From: CAYOEV01 sp964403075
GTDB taxonomy: Bacteria; Bacteroidota; Bacteroidia; Cytophagales; Cyclobacteriaceae
Direction: 5' to 3'
Length of the DNA: 47,001 bases
Assembly (NCBI GenBank): GCA_964403075.1
Contig: CAYOEV010000022.1
Location: 1 to 47,001, forward strand
Below the pieces are notes generated by a model. The model saw only the letters and a program-made list of their open reading frames with translations, did no database searches and had not been told where the DNA came from. Of this stretch, positions 1 through 8,625 are shown in pieces (positions within the stretch are counted from its first letter, which is position 1; each line of letters starts with the position of its first letter). Position numbers and translations under genes: made by a program.

Positions 1-307
1 CTTTTCCCTGGTAGAAAGAAACAGCACAAAATCAAGGGCTGTGGGGAGATGACCTGCTAGATGCTGACGCCTCAATCGGAAGACAGTCGTCTACTGTTTT
101 TCAATCTTTCAGATGCCGGGCGGGTAAACGATTTACTGGAAGAAGATATTAATTACAACTAGTCGTTCCCATTTAAAAAAGTCCAGTTGCATGTCGCGTT
201 ACCACCTCATTTTGGAAATAAAATTAAATATCTTTCTTGAAAGTTTAACCAGTGTTATTAGCCTATTGAGATAATGTTCACATACAATATATGAGCACAC
301 GTATTGT
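1..307. other. AT-rich leading segment, no convincing gene
   Basis: I see no supported gene here. A short rightward frame at 61-162 would encode 33 residues starting MLTPQSEDS. The same frame is open from position 1 up to a TAG at 58-60, so it could be the decayed 3' end of a gene lying to the left. It matches nothing I recognise. From about 165 onward the sequence is very AT-rich and reads as intergenic. Confidence 0.4.
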
Positions 308-1162
308 CTATTTTACCATGGAAAGAAATCTTTCTTCTTCGATTATTTGAATTTCCGCACCCTCAAAATTGAGTTTCTCAATTTGCTTCAATTTACTTGG
401 CCCGGCTTCTGCTCCAACAATTACATATTTTGTTTTTTTAGTAACGCAGCTGTCAATATCAGCACCTTTATCTTTAAGTATTTGAGCTGCCTCCTTTCTA
501 GACATTGATTTCAACACTCCAGTCAAAACTACTTTTTTAGAATAAAATGGATTATCCTTATCCTCTACATCCAAATTAGGCTTAAGAATGTCACCACATA
601 GTCTTTCATGACCCTCAAATTCAAAGAAGTTATTCTTTTTATGACTTTTAATTAGAGAATGATCAGGCATATTACCATTTAGAATATTTATCATAGCTGA
701 TGCACATGCTACAGCATCTGAAACTGCATTGTGGTGATCATCAAGAATTATTTGTAATGAGTCACATAGTGCTTGTAAATTTAGTTTAGTCATTTGGTAA
801 GTGCATATAACCTTAAATTTTGGAGCATCAATTTTGTAAAAATCCAAAGTTTGTAGCAGCGCTGACATATCAAATGATGCATTATGAGCAACCAAAACAT
901 TTAATTCAAAATCCGATTCTATTTTATTCCATATAGTTGGAAAGGTCGGTTTATCTTTTGTTTCAAGTGCAGTGATTCCATGTATAGAAGAATTAATTGC
1001 TAAATATTCATTTTTAGGTGGTTGAACTAGAAATGAATTGTTACTTACAATTTTTAAATCCTTGACTTCCGCTAATCCAATTTGACAAATACTATTTCTT
1101 TTTGATGTAGCAGTTTCTACATCAAATGCTACAAAAGATTTAATAGCTTCAAGAGTTTTCAT
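308..1162 (-). CDS. DEDDh 3'-5' exonuclease (DnaQ-like) with C-terminal BRCT domain, copy 1
   Basis: This 284-residue protein resembles the proofreading exonuclease family (DNA polymerase III epsilon-like, RNase T fold) fused to a BRCT domain. The three Exo motifs are visible: FDVET (Asp14, Glu16), HNASFD (Asp98) and HNAVSD (His144, Asp149), giving a full DEDDh catalytic set. From about residue 207 a BRCT domain follows, with the typical VVLTGVL opening, a K.GADI turn and the TKKTKYVIVG segment. BRCT modules of this kind, best known from NAD-dependent DNA ligase, bind DNA ends or nicks. It lies 61 nt downstream of a paralogue in the same direction and probably belongs to the same transcript. 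A role in DNA repair or processing is inferred; the substrate is unknown. Base composition is clearly more AT-rich than the genes right of 2.8 kb. Confidence 0.85.
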   Translation of the reverse strand: MKTLEAIKSFVAFDVETATSKRNSICQIGLAEVKDLKIVSNNSFLVQPPKNEYLAINSSIHGITALETKDKPTFPTIWNKIESDFELNVLVAHNASFDMSALLQTLDFYKIDAPKFKVICTYQMTKLNLQALCDSLQIILDDHHNAVSDAVACASAMINILNGNMPDHSLIKSHKKNNFFEFEGHERLCGDILKPNLDVEDKDNPFYSKKVVLTGVLKSMSRKEAAQILKDKGADIDSCVTKKTKYVIVGAEAGPSKLKQIEKLNFEGAEIQIIEEERFLSMVK

Positions 1163-1223
1163 ATTTATTCTTATCAGGAGTGTAAATCGACCTTATTTCA
1201 GCTTTAAAGCAAATAAGTTGAAT

Positions 1224-2145
1224 TTATTTTGGAAGTTGAAGATTTAATTCTTCAACCTCCTGGCTACATATCTCAATGAAATCCTTTTCACTCAAAATTT
1301 TGATGGAACTTCCTTTCTCNNNNNNNNNNGTCTTCGACCTTTCTATGTTTAGCAGTCTTATAATATCGAGCCAATTCCGATTGCTCCTGAGTACCAACAA
1401 CTAGAATTGTTGTTTTTTTGGTTACCGCGTCTGCCACATCACATCCGATATGCGCAGCAATCTTAGCTGCTTCGCTTCTTGACAAGGATAACTCTCCAGT
1501 AAAAACCAATGTTTCTCCGTAGAATGAGCCGTTTGGGTTACCCTCCTGCTTTATGATTAAAGATTCAACTTTGTTATTTCTAAGAGGCTGTACGACTTTG
1601 TTATTTCTAAGAGGCTGTACAACTCTTTCAATCCAAGCATTTACATCCGTTCCAGATTTTTCACAAGCATGTTGAACGACTAGTCCAGTGGCTAATGCAT
1701 CTTCTAACGCATCATGATGCTTAAACCGAATTCCCAAATGTTTTGAAATATTCGCAAGACCGTAACCGCTCTTTGCGTACTCTTTCCAAGTTAAGCGAAC
1801 AATTTTAGCAGAATCAAGCCAGATAGGTTTAATTACTTCTAAATCGTATTCAAGACATGCTCGGGTGATTGCAACTTTGTCAAAGGGCATATGATGAACA
1901 GTGACTTGATCTGTTAGTCTTTCTTTAATTACTCCATGGATTGAGTCGAATGTTGGTGCATTAATTACATCTTTCTCTTTTATCCCGTGAATCGAAACAT
2001 TAAAAGGGTCAAAGTAGACTTCTGGATTTATTAAAGTACTCCACTTGTCTATTATCTGCCCGTTATCAAAATATACTATCCCAATTTGACATATGCTTGA
2101 ATAATCAGCATTTGCGGTTTCGACATCAATGGCAAGAAACCTCAT
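1224..2145 (-). CDS. DEDDh 3'-5' exonuclease with BRCT domain, copy 2 (interrupted by assembly gap)
   Basis: A paralogue of the neighbouring exonuclease-BRCT gene. From the chosen start, MRFLAIDVET, the catalytic residues are Asp7, Glu9, Asp89, His144 and Asp149. The BRCT region begins near FYGETLVFTGEL. The start at 2145 is preferred because its ATG overlaps the upstream gene's TGA (ATGA, 2142-2145) and the protein then begins directly at Exo I. Ten Ns at 1320-1329 cut the BRCT domain. Read literally, they shift the frame to a short nonsense tail ending at 1288. The frame that begins at 1319 instead gives a normal BRCT end (GSSIKILSEKDF, then a stop at 1224-1226), so I extend the gene to 1224. 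The linker holds a duplicated nine-residue block VVQPLRNNK. Confidence 0.82.
1320..1329. other. Run of 10 N (assembly gap) inside a BRCT domain
   Basis: Exactly ten undetermined bases lie inside the second exonuclease-BRCT gene. The upstream coding frame ends on a complete codon at 1330 and the natural downstream frame starts at 1319. The true missing length should therefore be a multiple of three, not ten. By comparison with usual BRCT sequences, roughly two codons are probably missing. This looks like a placeholder gap rather than a measured length. Confidence 0.9.
1568..1620. repeat. In-frame 27-bp tandem duplication
   Basis: Two copies of a 26-bp identical block (1568-1593 and 1595-1620) sit at a 27-bp period within the exonuclease-BRCT gene. 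They produce the peptide VVQPLRNNK twice in a row in the linker between exonuclease and BRCT domains. The near-identity at DNA level suggests a recent slippage or duplication event. The reading frame is kept. Confidence 0.9.
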
Positions 2146-2552
2146 GACCCAATTGCGTTTTCGATTTCCTTTTGAAATGCTCCTGATAGCATGCAAAGTT
2201 TACCTAGTTCACTATCAGAACAATTACCGCCATTTCTTCTTTTAATTAACAAATCAGTAAATGCAGTGAAGTCATCGCACAGTGTCACCGATCTTAAGTT
2301 GACATCATCAACTTTGGGAATGATCAGGATGAATCTCCAGGCTTGGTCTGAATCTGGAGTATTCTGGAGAATTGATTTTATCGTTTCACTCCATTCGGCT
2401 ACATGTTGTTGGTATGACTTTTCGACTTTAGAGCTTGGATTAATTTTCGTTTTGATTGTCTTTTTACCCCACTTGAACCGATTTGGAATATCAGACTCGT
2501 CTTGAAATTTGATAGTTAATTCATGAGCGATTCTACTAATTTTATTTTCCAT
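2142..2552 (-). CDS. Hypothetical protein coupled to exonuclease-BRCT gene
   Basis: A 136-residue, soluble-looking protein that I do not recognise. It starts MENKISRIAHEL, has a basic stretch around residues 28-45 (WGKKTIKTKINPSSK), a central segment WRFILIIPKVDD that could be a buried beta strand, and a helical C-terminal half. There is no signal peptide or membrane segment. Its TGA overlaps the ATG of the downstream exonuclease in an ATGA junction, which argues for translational coupling and a shared process. It would be the first gene of a three-gene leftward unit. No catalytic motif is visible, so no function is assigned. Confidence 0.65.
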   Translation of the reverse strand: MENKISRIAHELTIKFQDESDIPNRFKWGKKTIKTKINPSSKVEKSYQQHVAEWSETIKSILQNTPDSDQAWRFILIIPKVDDVNLRSVTLCDDFTAFTDLLIKRRNGGNCSDSELGKLCMLSGAFQKEIENAIGS

Positions 2553-2803
2553 AACGCTATATTCTGAGAAGACATTCTAACGATCATCTATTGATTTCGT
2601 ACCCAAAATTTATGAATAATACTAATGTAGTAAAATTTGCTGATGCTTCCAAAATGAGCAAAAAGCACGGCGTTCCGATAGTCAATCGTCAACTGACGTC
2701 CACATATGGCACAAAGCTTTCTCTGCAACATACTCAAAGACCTCTACTAGAATGCCTTACATCAAGGTTATGGATGCCCCTAGCTGTATGTGACATTTTT
2801 GAG

Positions 2804-3697
2804 CTACTGGAAATACGCAGCATCCACCAGTAATGAAGCTACGCGACTGGCCTCCATCACGGCCCAGTCGGATGCGTTGATCTGAACAAGCTGGAAATAC
2901 TGGTCTGTGAGCTGCGGGTAAATAACCAATCGCAGGGGCTCCTTCAGGTTGATGGCATCTACCAATAGGTGGGCCTGAGGTGTCCGTTTCGACAAAGAAT
3001 CCAGTCTGGGAAACTGCGCCAGTGTGATGCGTTCATTCACACTGAAATTTTGAAACTGATCCAAATATTTGACCAGACGCGCAGAATCTGCAGGTGCCGA
3101 GCCGTTGACAGTGAAAAAATCATCTACAAAACGAATGGCGATTGATGGCGACTTCGGATAGGTAATGTCCAGGCGTTGAATGGTTCGCCAGTTGCCCTCC
3201 AGCAAGCGACGGTCTTTCCATTGGTCGGCCGTCAATGCAAAAATACCGCCCAGATAGTTTGTATAGCCCGGTATCTCCACCTCATAAGCCTGACTTTCTG
3301 CAAGAAAATAGGTGCTGGTTTTCTGCACGTTGTGACCAACCTCAAACGCTTGAACTTCCCCATTGCTGTACTGCAAGGCCACAGGCACAAGGTTGCTGTC
3401 CGCCACTTCCGCCACTGGTCTTCGCACCCGTATGCGGGAAAGCAGGTCCAATAAATGCCCGACTATCGCCGGATCGGCCATCTCCCGAGTTCCGTCGGTC
3501 TGGAGGTAATAATACCCATCGGCGAAAATCAATACCTGATCTCCAATGGTCATTTGTGTGGGCTTTGCTTCCTTCAAAGCAAAGAGCGACTCATCGAAAC
3601 GAATGCCCGAAGACCCCCCATTTGACGTGAAAAACAGTCCCAGGTTCACCCCAAGTAGTCCCACAGCTATGACCACCAACCATAGATGTTTCCTCAT
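2804..3697 (-). CDS. DUF4340-like membrane-anchored protein downstream of gldG
   Basis: A 297-residue protein with one N-terminal membrane segment (residues 5-23, LWLVVIAVGLLGVNLGLFF) and a long extracytoplasmic part rich in short beta segments. The pattern around YYLQTDGTREMADPAIVGHLLDLLSRI followed by VGHNVQ and DDFFTVNG resembles DUF4340. That family often sits beside ABC-transport auxiliary proteins of the GldG type. Its start overlaps the gldG stop as ATGA (3694-3697), so it is very likely the last gene of the gldA-F-G operon. A role as an accessory subunit of that ABC system is inferred from position only. Confidence 0.72.
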   Translation of the reverse strand: MRKHLWLVVIAVGLLGVNLGLFFTSNGGSSGIRFDESLFALKEAKPTQMTIGDQVLIFADGYYYLQTDGTREMADPAIVGHLLDLLSRIRVRRPVAEVADSNLVPVALQYSNGEVQAFEVGHNVQKTSTYFLAESQAYEVEIPGYTNYLGGIFALTADQWKDRRLLEGNWRTIQRLDITYPKSPSIAIRFVDDFFTVNGSAPADSARLVKYLDQFQNFSVNERITLAQFPRLDSLSKRTPQAHLLVDAINLKEPLRLVIYPQLTDQYFQLVQINASDWAVMEASRVASLLVDAAYFQ

Positions 3698-5367
3698 TTC
3701 CTTACGTACTGTTTGTTGCGGATGTAATACTTGATCAGCCCCAGAACGAGGATGATCGCCAGTGGCCCCAGCATGTTGATCAGCCGCCAGCGGGTAGCCT
3801 CCTCTTTCAACTTCACCCGGTCCAACGGGCGAATCTTGATCTCTTTGGCGCGGGTCATGATCAGGCCATCGGCGTCGGTGAGGTAATCCAGTAAACGCAG
3901 CACCAGCTCTCCGTTCGCATAACGTAAATTGGCATAGGGGTCAAACCCGATATCCAACGGCTGGTTTTCAGGATCCAAATCATTTCGAAGCACATCCCCA
4001 TCTGAAATCACCACCACACGGGCAGGTGCTCCTTTTTCCGTAAAGCCCTCGTGACTTACACCCCTGGGTGGAAACTTGTTGGCAAATAGCGACGTAAATG
4101 CACCTTCGAGTAAATAGCCCACAGGGTAAATGCCCCCCTGAAAATAATCGGGGCGCAGTTCGTCCTGCAGATCATTGAATGCCACACGAACGGGCGGCGA
4201 AAGCAGGCGCGTGTAAGGCGAACTCTTCAACAACGGTGTCTTCACGATGCCCGCCGCTTTCACGGTATCCATGGAGGATACAAACCTGAGCAAAGAAGCA
4301 TCCAAACCTTTGGTGGCCGGGTGATCCCCGTAATTGGAAATCACCGGGAAAAAAGGCCAACGGAGCAACTGTATTTGGGGTTGCTCACCAAACTCTCCGG
4401 TCACGACCGGAAACGTGCCACAGTTGACGTCCAATACAAAATCATTGTTTACCCGTACACCATATCGAAAAAGCAAATCGCCAAGGTTGGTCTCATAAGG
4501 TACGGCCACCGTGCCTTCTCCCGATGCCTGGTCCATGTTTACCTGAAGGGCATCATAAAAAACCAGCAGGCTGCCTCCGCGCATCACATATTGATCCAAA
4601 AGATATTTTTCTCTTTCACTGAATGCGGTGGTAGGCTTGGGTAGAATGACGGCATCGTAACCGGTGAGCGGCGTTCGACGCGAAGACAGGTCGATCCGAA
4701 ATAAATCATATTTTTCCAGGACTGCCCGCGTAAAACCGGCCAATTGCAACGAATCCGGTTCTCCATGCCCCACGACCATGCCTACCCGTTTGCGATTGTA
4801 CGCCAATTGTAAAATCGTGCTCACCAACTCGTACTCCAAGCCCTCTATACTTTCATTGACAATCTCATCAGGTGATACACTCCGGTTGCCTTTGAGCAGA
4901 TTTACAGCCCGTTCCTGGTTGCCCACCACCACCACCGCCCCCGGAAATATCCATTTTGAGGTAGACTGCCCGTCCTGCGCGTAGTTTAGCTGGGTTGGCT
5001 GAATGCCTTTGGATGCCAGCTCACGGTAAAATTTATTTCGGGAAGCCTCGCTTCCGGCAGCAGACGGATCGATGAATTTGTATTGAATTTCGGCATGCAC
5101 TGAAAACTCGTCGAGCAGGTTGGCAGTGGCTTTTTTCAGACGCTGCAGGTTAGACGGTAGCTCACCTCCTAGATACACTTCCACGAAAACAGGCGTCTCC
5201 AAAGCACGCAAAGAAGCCTTCGTCGCATCCGACACCGAATAGCGCTGTTCTTCGGTCATGTCGATCCTGAATCGGTAACGTTCGGCCAGCTGGGTCAGCA
5301 GCCAAATAAGCAACACCGCAATCACAATATTCAATAACACTGATATTTTTGAACGGATCGTCTTCAT
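3694..5367 (-). CDS. gldG: Gliding-associated ABC transporter auxiliary/substrate-binding-like protein GldG
   Basis: A 557-residue protein with an N-terminal membrane helix (about residues 8-28, LLNIVIAVLLIWLLTQLAERY), a large extracytoplasmic domain of the ABC auxiliary type, and a C-terminal membrane helix (INMLGPLAIILVLGLIKYYI) near residue 540. The block VGMVVGHGEPD followed by YDAVILPKPTTAFSEREKYLLDQYVMRGGSLLVFYD is typical of GldG-type proteins. The start at 5367 is chosen because its ATG overlaps the gldF stop as ATGA; an upstream in-frame ATG at 5394 would lie inside gldF. Known GldA/F/G act together and are needed for gliding in Flavobacterium. The transported substrate is not established. 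Confidence 0.9.
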   Translation of the reverse strand: MKTIRSKISVLLNIVIAVLLIWLLTQLAERYRFRIDMTEEQRYSVSDATKASLRALETPVFVEVYLGGELPSNLQRLKKATANLLDEFSVHAEIQYKFIDPSAAGSEASRNKFYRELASKGIQPTQLNYAQDGQSTSKWIFPGAVVVVGNQERAVNLLKGNRSVSPDEIVNESIEGLEYELVSTILQLAYNRKRVGMVVGHGEPDSLQLAGFTRAVLEKYDLFRIDLSSRRTPLTGYDAVILPKPTTAFSEREKYLLDQYVMRGGSLLVFYDALQVNMDQASGEGTVAVPYETNLGDLLFRYGVRVNNDFVLDVNCGTFPVVTGEFGEQPQIQLLRWPFFPVISNYGDHPATKGLDASLLRFVSSMDTVKAAGIVKTPLLKSSPYTRLLSPPVRVAFNDLQDELRPDYFQGGIYPVGYLLEGAFTSLFANKFPPRGVSHEGFTEKGAPARVVVISDGDVLRNDLDPENQPLDIGFDPYANLRYANGELVLRLLDYLTDADGLIMTRAKEIKIRPLDRVKLKEEATRWRLINMLGPLAIILVLGLIKYYIRNKQYVRK

Positions 5368-6080
5368 TTGGTGCGAATGACTAAAGCGGTACACAAAAGC
5401 ATGAGGTAGCTCAACCCGAAGAAATAGGTGAGATCCCTAAGGTCAATCAATCCCCGACTCATGGAAACGTAATGATCCAAAATGCCCAACTGCTCAATGG
5501 TACGGCTTTGCGCCGGCCACCAACCTGCAAGGGAATCGAAACCTGCGTATAAAAAGAAACATAAAAAGGCCGCCAGGATAAAGGACAGTATCTGGTTGCG
5601 TGAAAGTGCGGAAGCCAGCATTCCGACTGCGGTAAATACCCCACCCAATAGTATCAGACCCATGTAGGAACCCATGATACCGGGCGTATCCAGGTTGCCG
5701 GGAGGATTACCCAATTGCTGCAGAGAAAAAAAGTAAATAAGGGTAGGTAAAATGGAAACAATAACCAGTAAAAATCCAGCCAGGAACTTGGCCATCACAA
5801 TGGCTATGGGCCGCAAGGGCATGGTAAACAGTAACTCAATGGTTCCTGTGCGCTTTTCTTCAGCAAAAGACCGCATGGTGATCGCCGGGATCAAAAACAT
5901 CAGCACATAAGGCCCTAACGTGAAAAGGGTTTCCATGGTCGCATACCCGTAGTCCAGTACGTTGGTCTCCGGAAATACCCAGGTAAGCAAGCCAATGCCG
6001 GTAAGAAAAACACCCATTACCACGTAGGCAATCAATGAATCTAAAAATTCGTTGATTTCCTTCCCCAGCAGACTAAGCAT
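5364..6080 (-). CDS. gldF: Gliding-associated ABC transporter permease GldF
   Basis: A 238-residue ABC-2-type permease with about six membrane segments, starting MLSLLGKEINEFLDSLIAYV. The cytoplasmic loop RSFAEEKRTGTIELLFTMPLRP is the coupling-helix region characteristic of ABC-2 permeases of the NosY/GldF kind. It overlaps gldA by 8 nt and gldG by 4 nt, consistent with a stoichiometric complex. The family forms the membrane channel of the GldAFG transporter. Length fits the family. Confidence 0.92.
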   Translation of the reverse strand: MLSLLGKEINEFLDSLIAYVVMGVFLTGIGLLTWVFPETNVLDYGYATMETLFTLGPYVLMFLIPAITMRSFAEEKRTGTIELLFTMPLRPIAIVMAKFLAGFLLVIVSILPTLIYFFSLQQLGNPPGNLDTPGIMGSYMGLILLGGVFTAVGMLASALSRNQILSFILAAFLCFFLYAGFDSLAGWWPAQSRTIEQLGILDHYVSMSRGLIDLRDLTYFFGLSYLMLLCTALVIRTK

Positions 6081-6978
6081 CAGATTTAAGGGTTAGTTGA
6101 TGAAAAACCTCCTCAAGAGAAGCCGATTTTTGTTTACTGATACCTTCCAAAGGCAAACGGTGTGCAGCAACTACCTCCAGGAGTCGTTCTCTTGAAACAC
6201 CCTCAATCACCGGCACCCATAGTTGTTTCGGTGTGTGTATCTCCGGATGGAATTCCGCGAAGATGGCCGCGTCTATGGCCTCCTCGAACGTCAGCACGAA
6301 ATGGTCGGTAGATTGCCCCAAAGATTTAATTCCATCTAAGGTATCATTTGCCACGATGCGACCTTTATCGATAATGACGACCTGATCGCAGAGTGCTTCT
6401 ACTTCCTGCATGATGTGGGTGGATAAAATAACGGTTTTGTCCTGACTCAATTCCTTGATAACCTGACGAATTTCTACAATTTGGTTGGGATCCAGACCGG
6501 TCGTGGGCTCGTCCAATATGAGTACCGATGGGTCATGAATCAATGCCTGAGCCAAACCGACGCGTTGACGATAGCCTTTGGACAACTGGCCAATTTTTTT
6601 GTTGGATTCTCTTGTCAGGCCGATACGTGCAATCATTTCCTCTACCCGCTGCTTACGTTGAGGTACCCGATAGATGCTTGCCACAAAACGAAGGAATTCC
6701 CTCACATACATGTCGGGATACAGTGGATTGTGTTCTGCTAAATACCCCGTGCACTTCTTTACCTTAAGCGGCTCAGCCACCACATCCCATCCATCTACCC
6801 GCACCTGCCCGCTTGACGGCAACAGGTAACCGGTGGCTATTTTCATGGTGGTTGATTTGCCAGCGCCATTTGGACCCAGAAAGCCGGTGATTTTTCCTTT
6901 AGGCGCCTCAAACGAGAGGTCGTCTATCGCATTTTGGGTTCCGTAAGTTTTGATTAGGTGCTCAACAAATATGGCCAT
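6073..6978 (-). CDS. gldA: Gliding-associated ABC transporter ATP-binding protein GldA
   Basis: A 301-residue ATPase that powers the GldFG membrane complex. Walker A is GPNGAGKST (residues 35-43), the ABC signature is LSKGYRQRV (132-140), and Walker B is VLILDEPTTGLDP (from 152), followed by the H-loop STHIMQEVE. A C-terminal extension of about 80 residues follows the nucleotide-binding domain, as usual for this subfamily. It is the first gene of the gldA-F-G-DUF4340 unit. The 99 bp upstream separate it from the divergent FMN reductase gene and must hold both promoters; I found no clean consensus there. A generic ABC-2 ATPase is the alternative, but the gldF/gldG neighbours make GldA the best name. 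Confidence 0.92.
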   Translation of the reverse strand: MAIFVEHLIKTYGTQNAIDDLSFEAPKGKITGFLGPNGAGKSTTMKIATGYLLPSSGQVRVDGWDVVAEPLKVKKCTGYLAEHNPLYPDMYVREFLRFVASIYRVPQRKQRVEEMIARIGLTRESNKKIGQLSKGYRQRVGLAQALIHDPSVLILDEPTTGLDPNQIVEIRQVIKELSQDKTVILSTHIMQEVEALCDQVVIIDKGRIVANDTLDGIKSLGQSTDHFVLTFEEAIDAAIFAEFHPEIHTPKQLWVPVIEGVSRERLLEVVAAHRLPLEGISKQKSASLEEVFHQLTLKSDA

Positions 6979-7077
6979 ATGTTAAAAAAAACCCGGATGG
7001 AAGCGGAACGTTACTGGAGTAATCACTATTCTGAACTGAACGCAAGTATTAAGCAATTTATTTTGATTAGCAAATAG

Positions 7078-7602
7078 ATGATTACACTGATATCCTCCAC
7101 CAACCGCAAACCATCGGTCACCCGCAAGATTGTCGCGCTGTACGAAAAGCTGCTTTTAGATAAGTCTGTCTCCTCTCAAGTCGTGGACCTGGCTGACCTA
7201 CCGATAGATTTTCTGGGCACCGCGCTTTATGAAAACAGCGGACAAAATACGGCGTTCAACCCCGTGAGGGAGTTGATGCTAGAAGCAGAGAAATACGTAT
7301 TTGTAGTTCCAGAGTACAATGGCTCGTTTCCCGGTGTATTGAAATTATTCATAGACGGACTGGCCTACCCCAACACTTTTAAAGGTAAAAAATGTGCCCT
7401 GGTAGGACTGTCTTCCGGTGTGCAGGGAAGCGCCCTGGCCATGAGTCACCTGACAGATATTTTCAACTATGCCAAAATGCACGTGCTGGCGGAAAAACCT
7501 AAACTTCTACAAATTGACGGGAATTTGAGAGACGGCGAATTGACGAATCCCCTTTATTTGCAATTACTTAACGAACAAATTGACTCTTTGATAAAATTTT
7601 AA
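7078..7602 (+). CDS. NADPH-dependent FMN reductase family protein
   Basis: A 174-residue flavodoxin-fold protein. The N-terminal ITLISSTNRKPSVTRKI matches the FMN phosphate-binding loop (SxxRxxSxT-like), and PEYNGSFPGVLKLFID (residues 78-93) is the signature of the NADPH-dependent FMN reductase family, which uses NAD(P)H to reduce flavin or a bound substrate such as a quinone or azo compound. It is soluble. The next gene starts 2 nt after its stop, so the two are probably co-transcribed. The physiological substrate cannot be told from sequence. Confidence 0.85.
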   Translation: MITLISSTNRKPSVTRKIVALYEKLLLDKSVSSQVVDLADLPIDFLGTALYENSGQNTAFNPVRELMLEAEKYVFVVPEYNGSFPGVLKLFIDGLAYPNTFKGKKCALVGLSSGVQGSALAMSHLTDIFNYAKMHVLAEKPKLLQIDGNLRDGELTNPLYLQLLNEQIDSLIKF

Positions 7603-7604
7603 GG

Positions 7605-8540
7605 ATGCGGATTGCTTACTACTTATTGCTAAAGCCACTTTCCTATCTGCCCCTTTCCGTGCTCTACGTAATTTCCAACCCCTTCCACTTGGTGATCACC
7701 CACATAATCAGGTATCGTCGACAAACCGTCTTGCAACAGCTGCGGACGTGTTTTCCAGCCAAAGAAGAGCGGGAAATAAGACAAATTTCTAGACGCTTTT
7801 ATCGCCACTTTGTGGATTTGTTGATGGAATCACTACGCATGTTCAGCATGCCGAAAAAGGAAATTCTTCAGCGCTACCGCGTAACCAATCCTGAGGTTTT
7901 TGAAACCGCCAGACAAAAAAGACAGCACATTGCACTGGTCGCCAGCCATTACAACAACTGGGAAATGGCTTGCTGTGGCATTCAGTTGTATGTACAGAAC
8001 GATGTATTCGGCATTTATTCGCCGTTAACCAACGCCTTCATGGATGGCAGACTTCGGGAAGCACGTGAGCGGTTCGGTATCCGCATGGTTTCCAAGAGAG
8101 GTTTGCATCAGTTTTTTCTCAAAAAAGATTCACACGCCTCCACGGTACTGATCTTTGCCGCTGACCAGTCGCCCAGAGCGCGTAGTTCCAAACATTGGAT
8201 CGATTTTTTGGGCCAGCCTACGGCTTTCATGACAGGTACGGAGCGATACGCCAAGAAATACAATCTTCCCGTCTATTACATGTTCATGAAGAAAGTGAAG
8301 CGCGGCCATTATGAAGCCACCTTCAAACTGCTCTCAGACGAGCCACAGTCACTTCCAGAAGGTTGTGTGACGTTGCTTCACACCCGTGAATTGGAAAAAG
8401 AAATCTTGGAAGATCCTGCCCATTGGCTTTGGAGTCACAAACGGTGGAAAAAGAAAAAAGGTGCAGACGAGCCAATGATCACCTGCCCTACATTAGATCC
8501 AAAAGAAACCAAAACCTCTACCATTAAATCCGCGCAGTGA
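7605..8540 (+). CDS. LpxL/HtrB-like lipid A (lysophospholipid) acyltransferase
   Basis: A 311-residue membrane-associated acyltransferase of the family that adds secondary acyl chains to lipid A. The catalytic HX4E motif is HYNNWE (residues 115-120), and the downstream ADQSPR block is also conserved in this family. The N-terminal 30 residues are hydrophobic and likely anchor it to the inner membrane. The C-terminus ends in the typical WLWSHKRWKK followed by a short polar tail. The exact acyl donor and acceptor (lipid A or an aminolipid) are not visible. It follows the FMN reductase gene by 2 nt and converges on ftsZ. Confidence 0.85.
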   Translation: MRIAYYLLLKPLSYLPLSVLYVISNPFHLVITHIIRYRRQTVLQQLRTCFPAKEEREIRQISRRFYRHFVDLLMESLRMFSMPKKEILQRYRVTNPEVFETARQKRQHIALVASHYNNWEMACCGIQLYVQNDVFGIYSPLTNAFMDGRLREARERFGIRMVSKRGLHQFFLKKDSHASTVLIFAADQSPRARSSKHWIDFLGQPTAFMTGTERYAKKYNLPVYYMFMKKVKRGHYEATFKLLSDEPQSLPEGCVTLLHTRELEKEILEDPAHWLWSHKRWKKKKGADEPMITCPTLDPKETKTSTIKSAQ

Positions 8541-8625
8541 TGCGCCTTCAACCAGGGAGAGACACCGTAGTATTTACCCTGCGCAGATAACAGACTGTCG
8601 CCTTGATGGTCCAGGGAAGAACCCC

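Noticed and set aside
2591..2833. Rightward 80-codon frame left of the DUF4340-like gene
   Set aside because: It has no recognisable motif and its end overlaps the 3' end of a well-supported gene on the other strand. More likely chance in an intergenic region.
8541..8625. Bidirectional terminator between the acyltransferase gene and ftsZ
   Set aside because: CCAGGGA occurs twice in the gap, but no stable stem followed by a T-run is visible on either strand.
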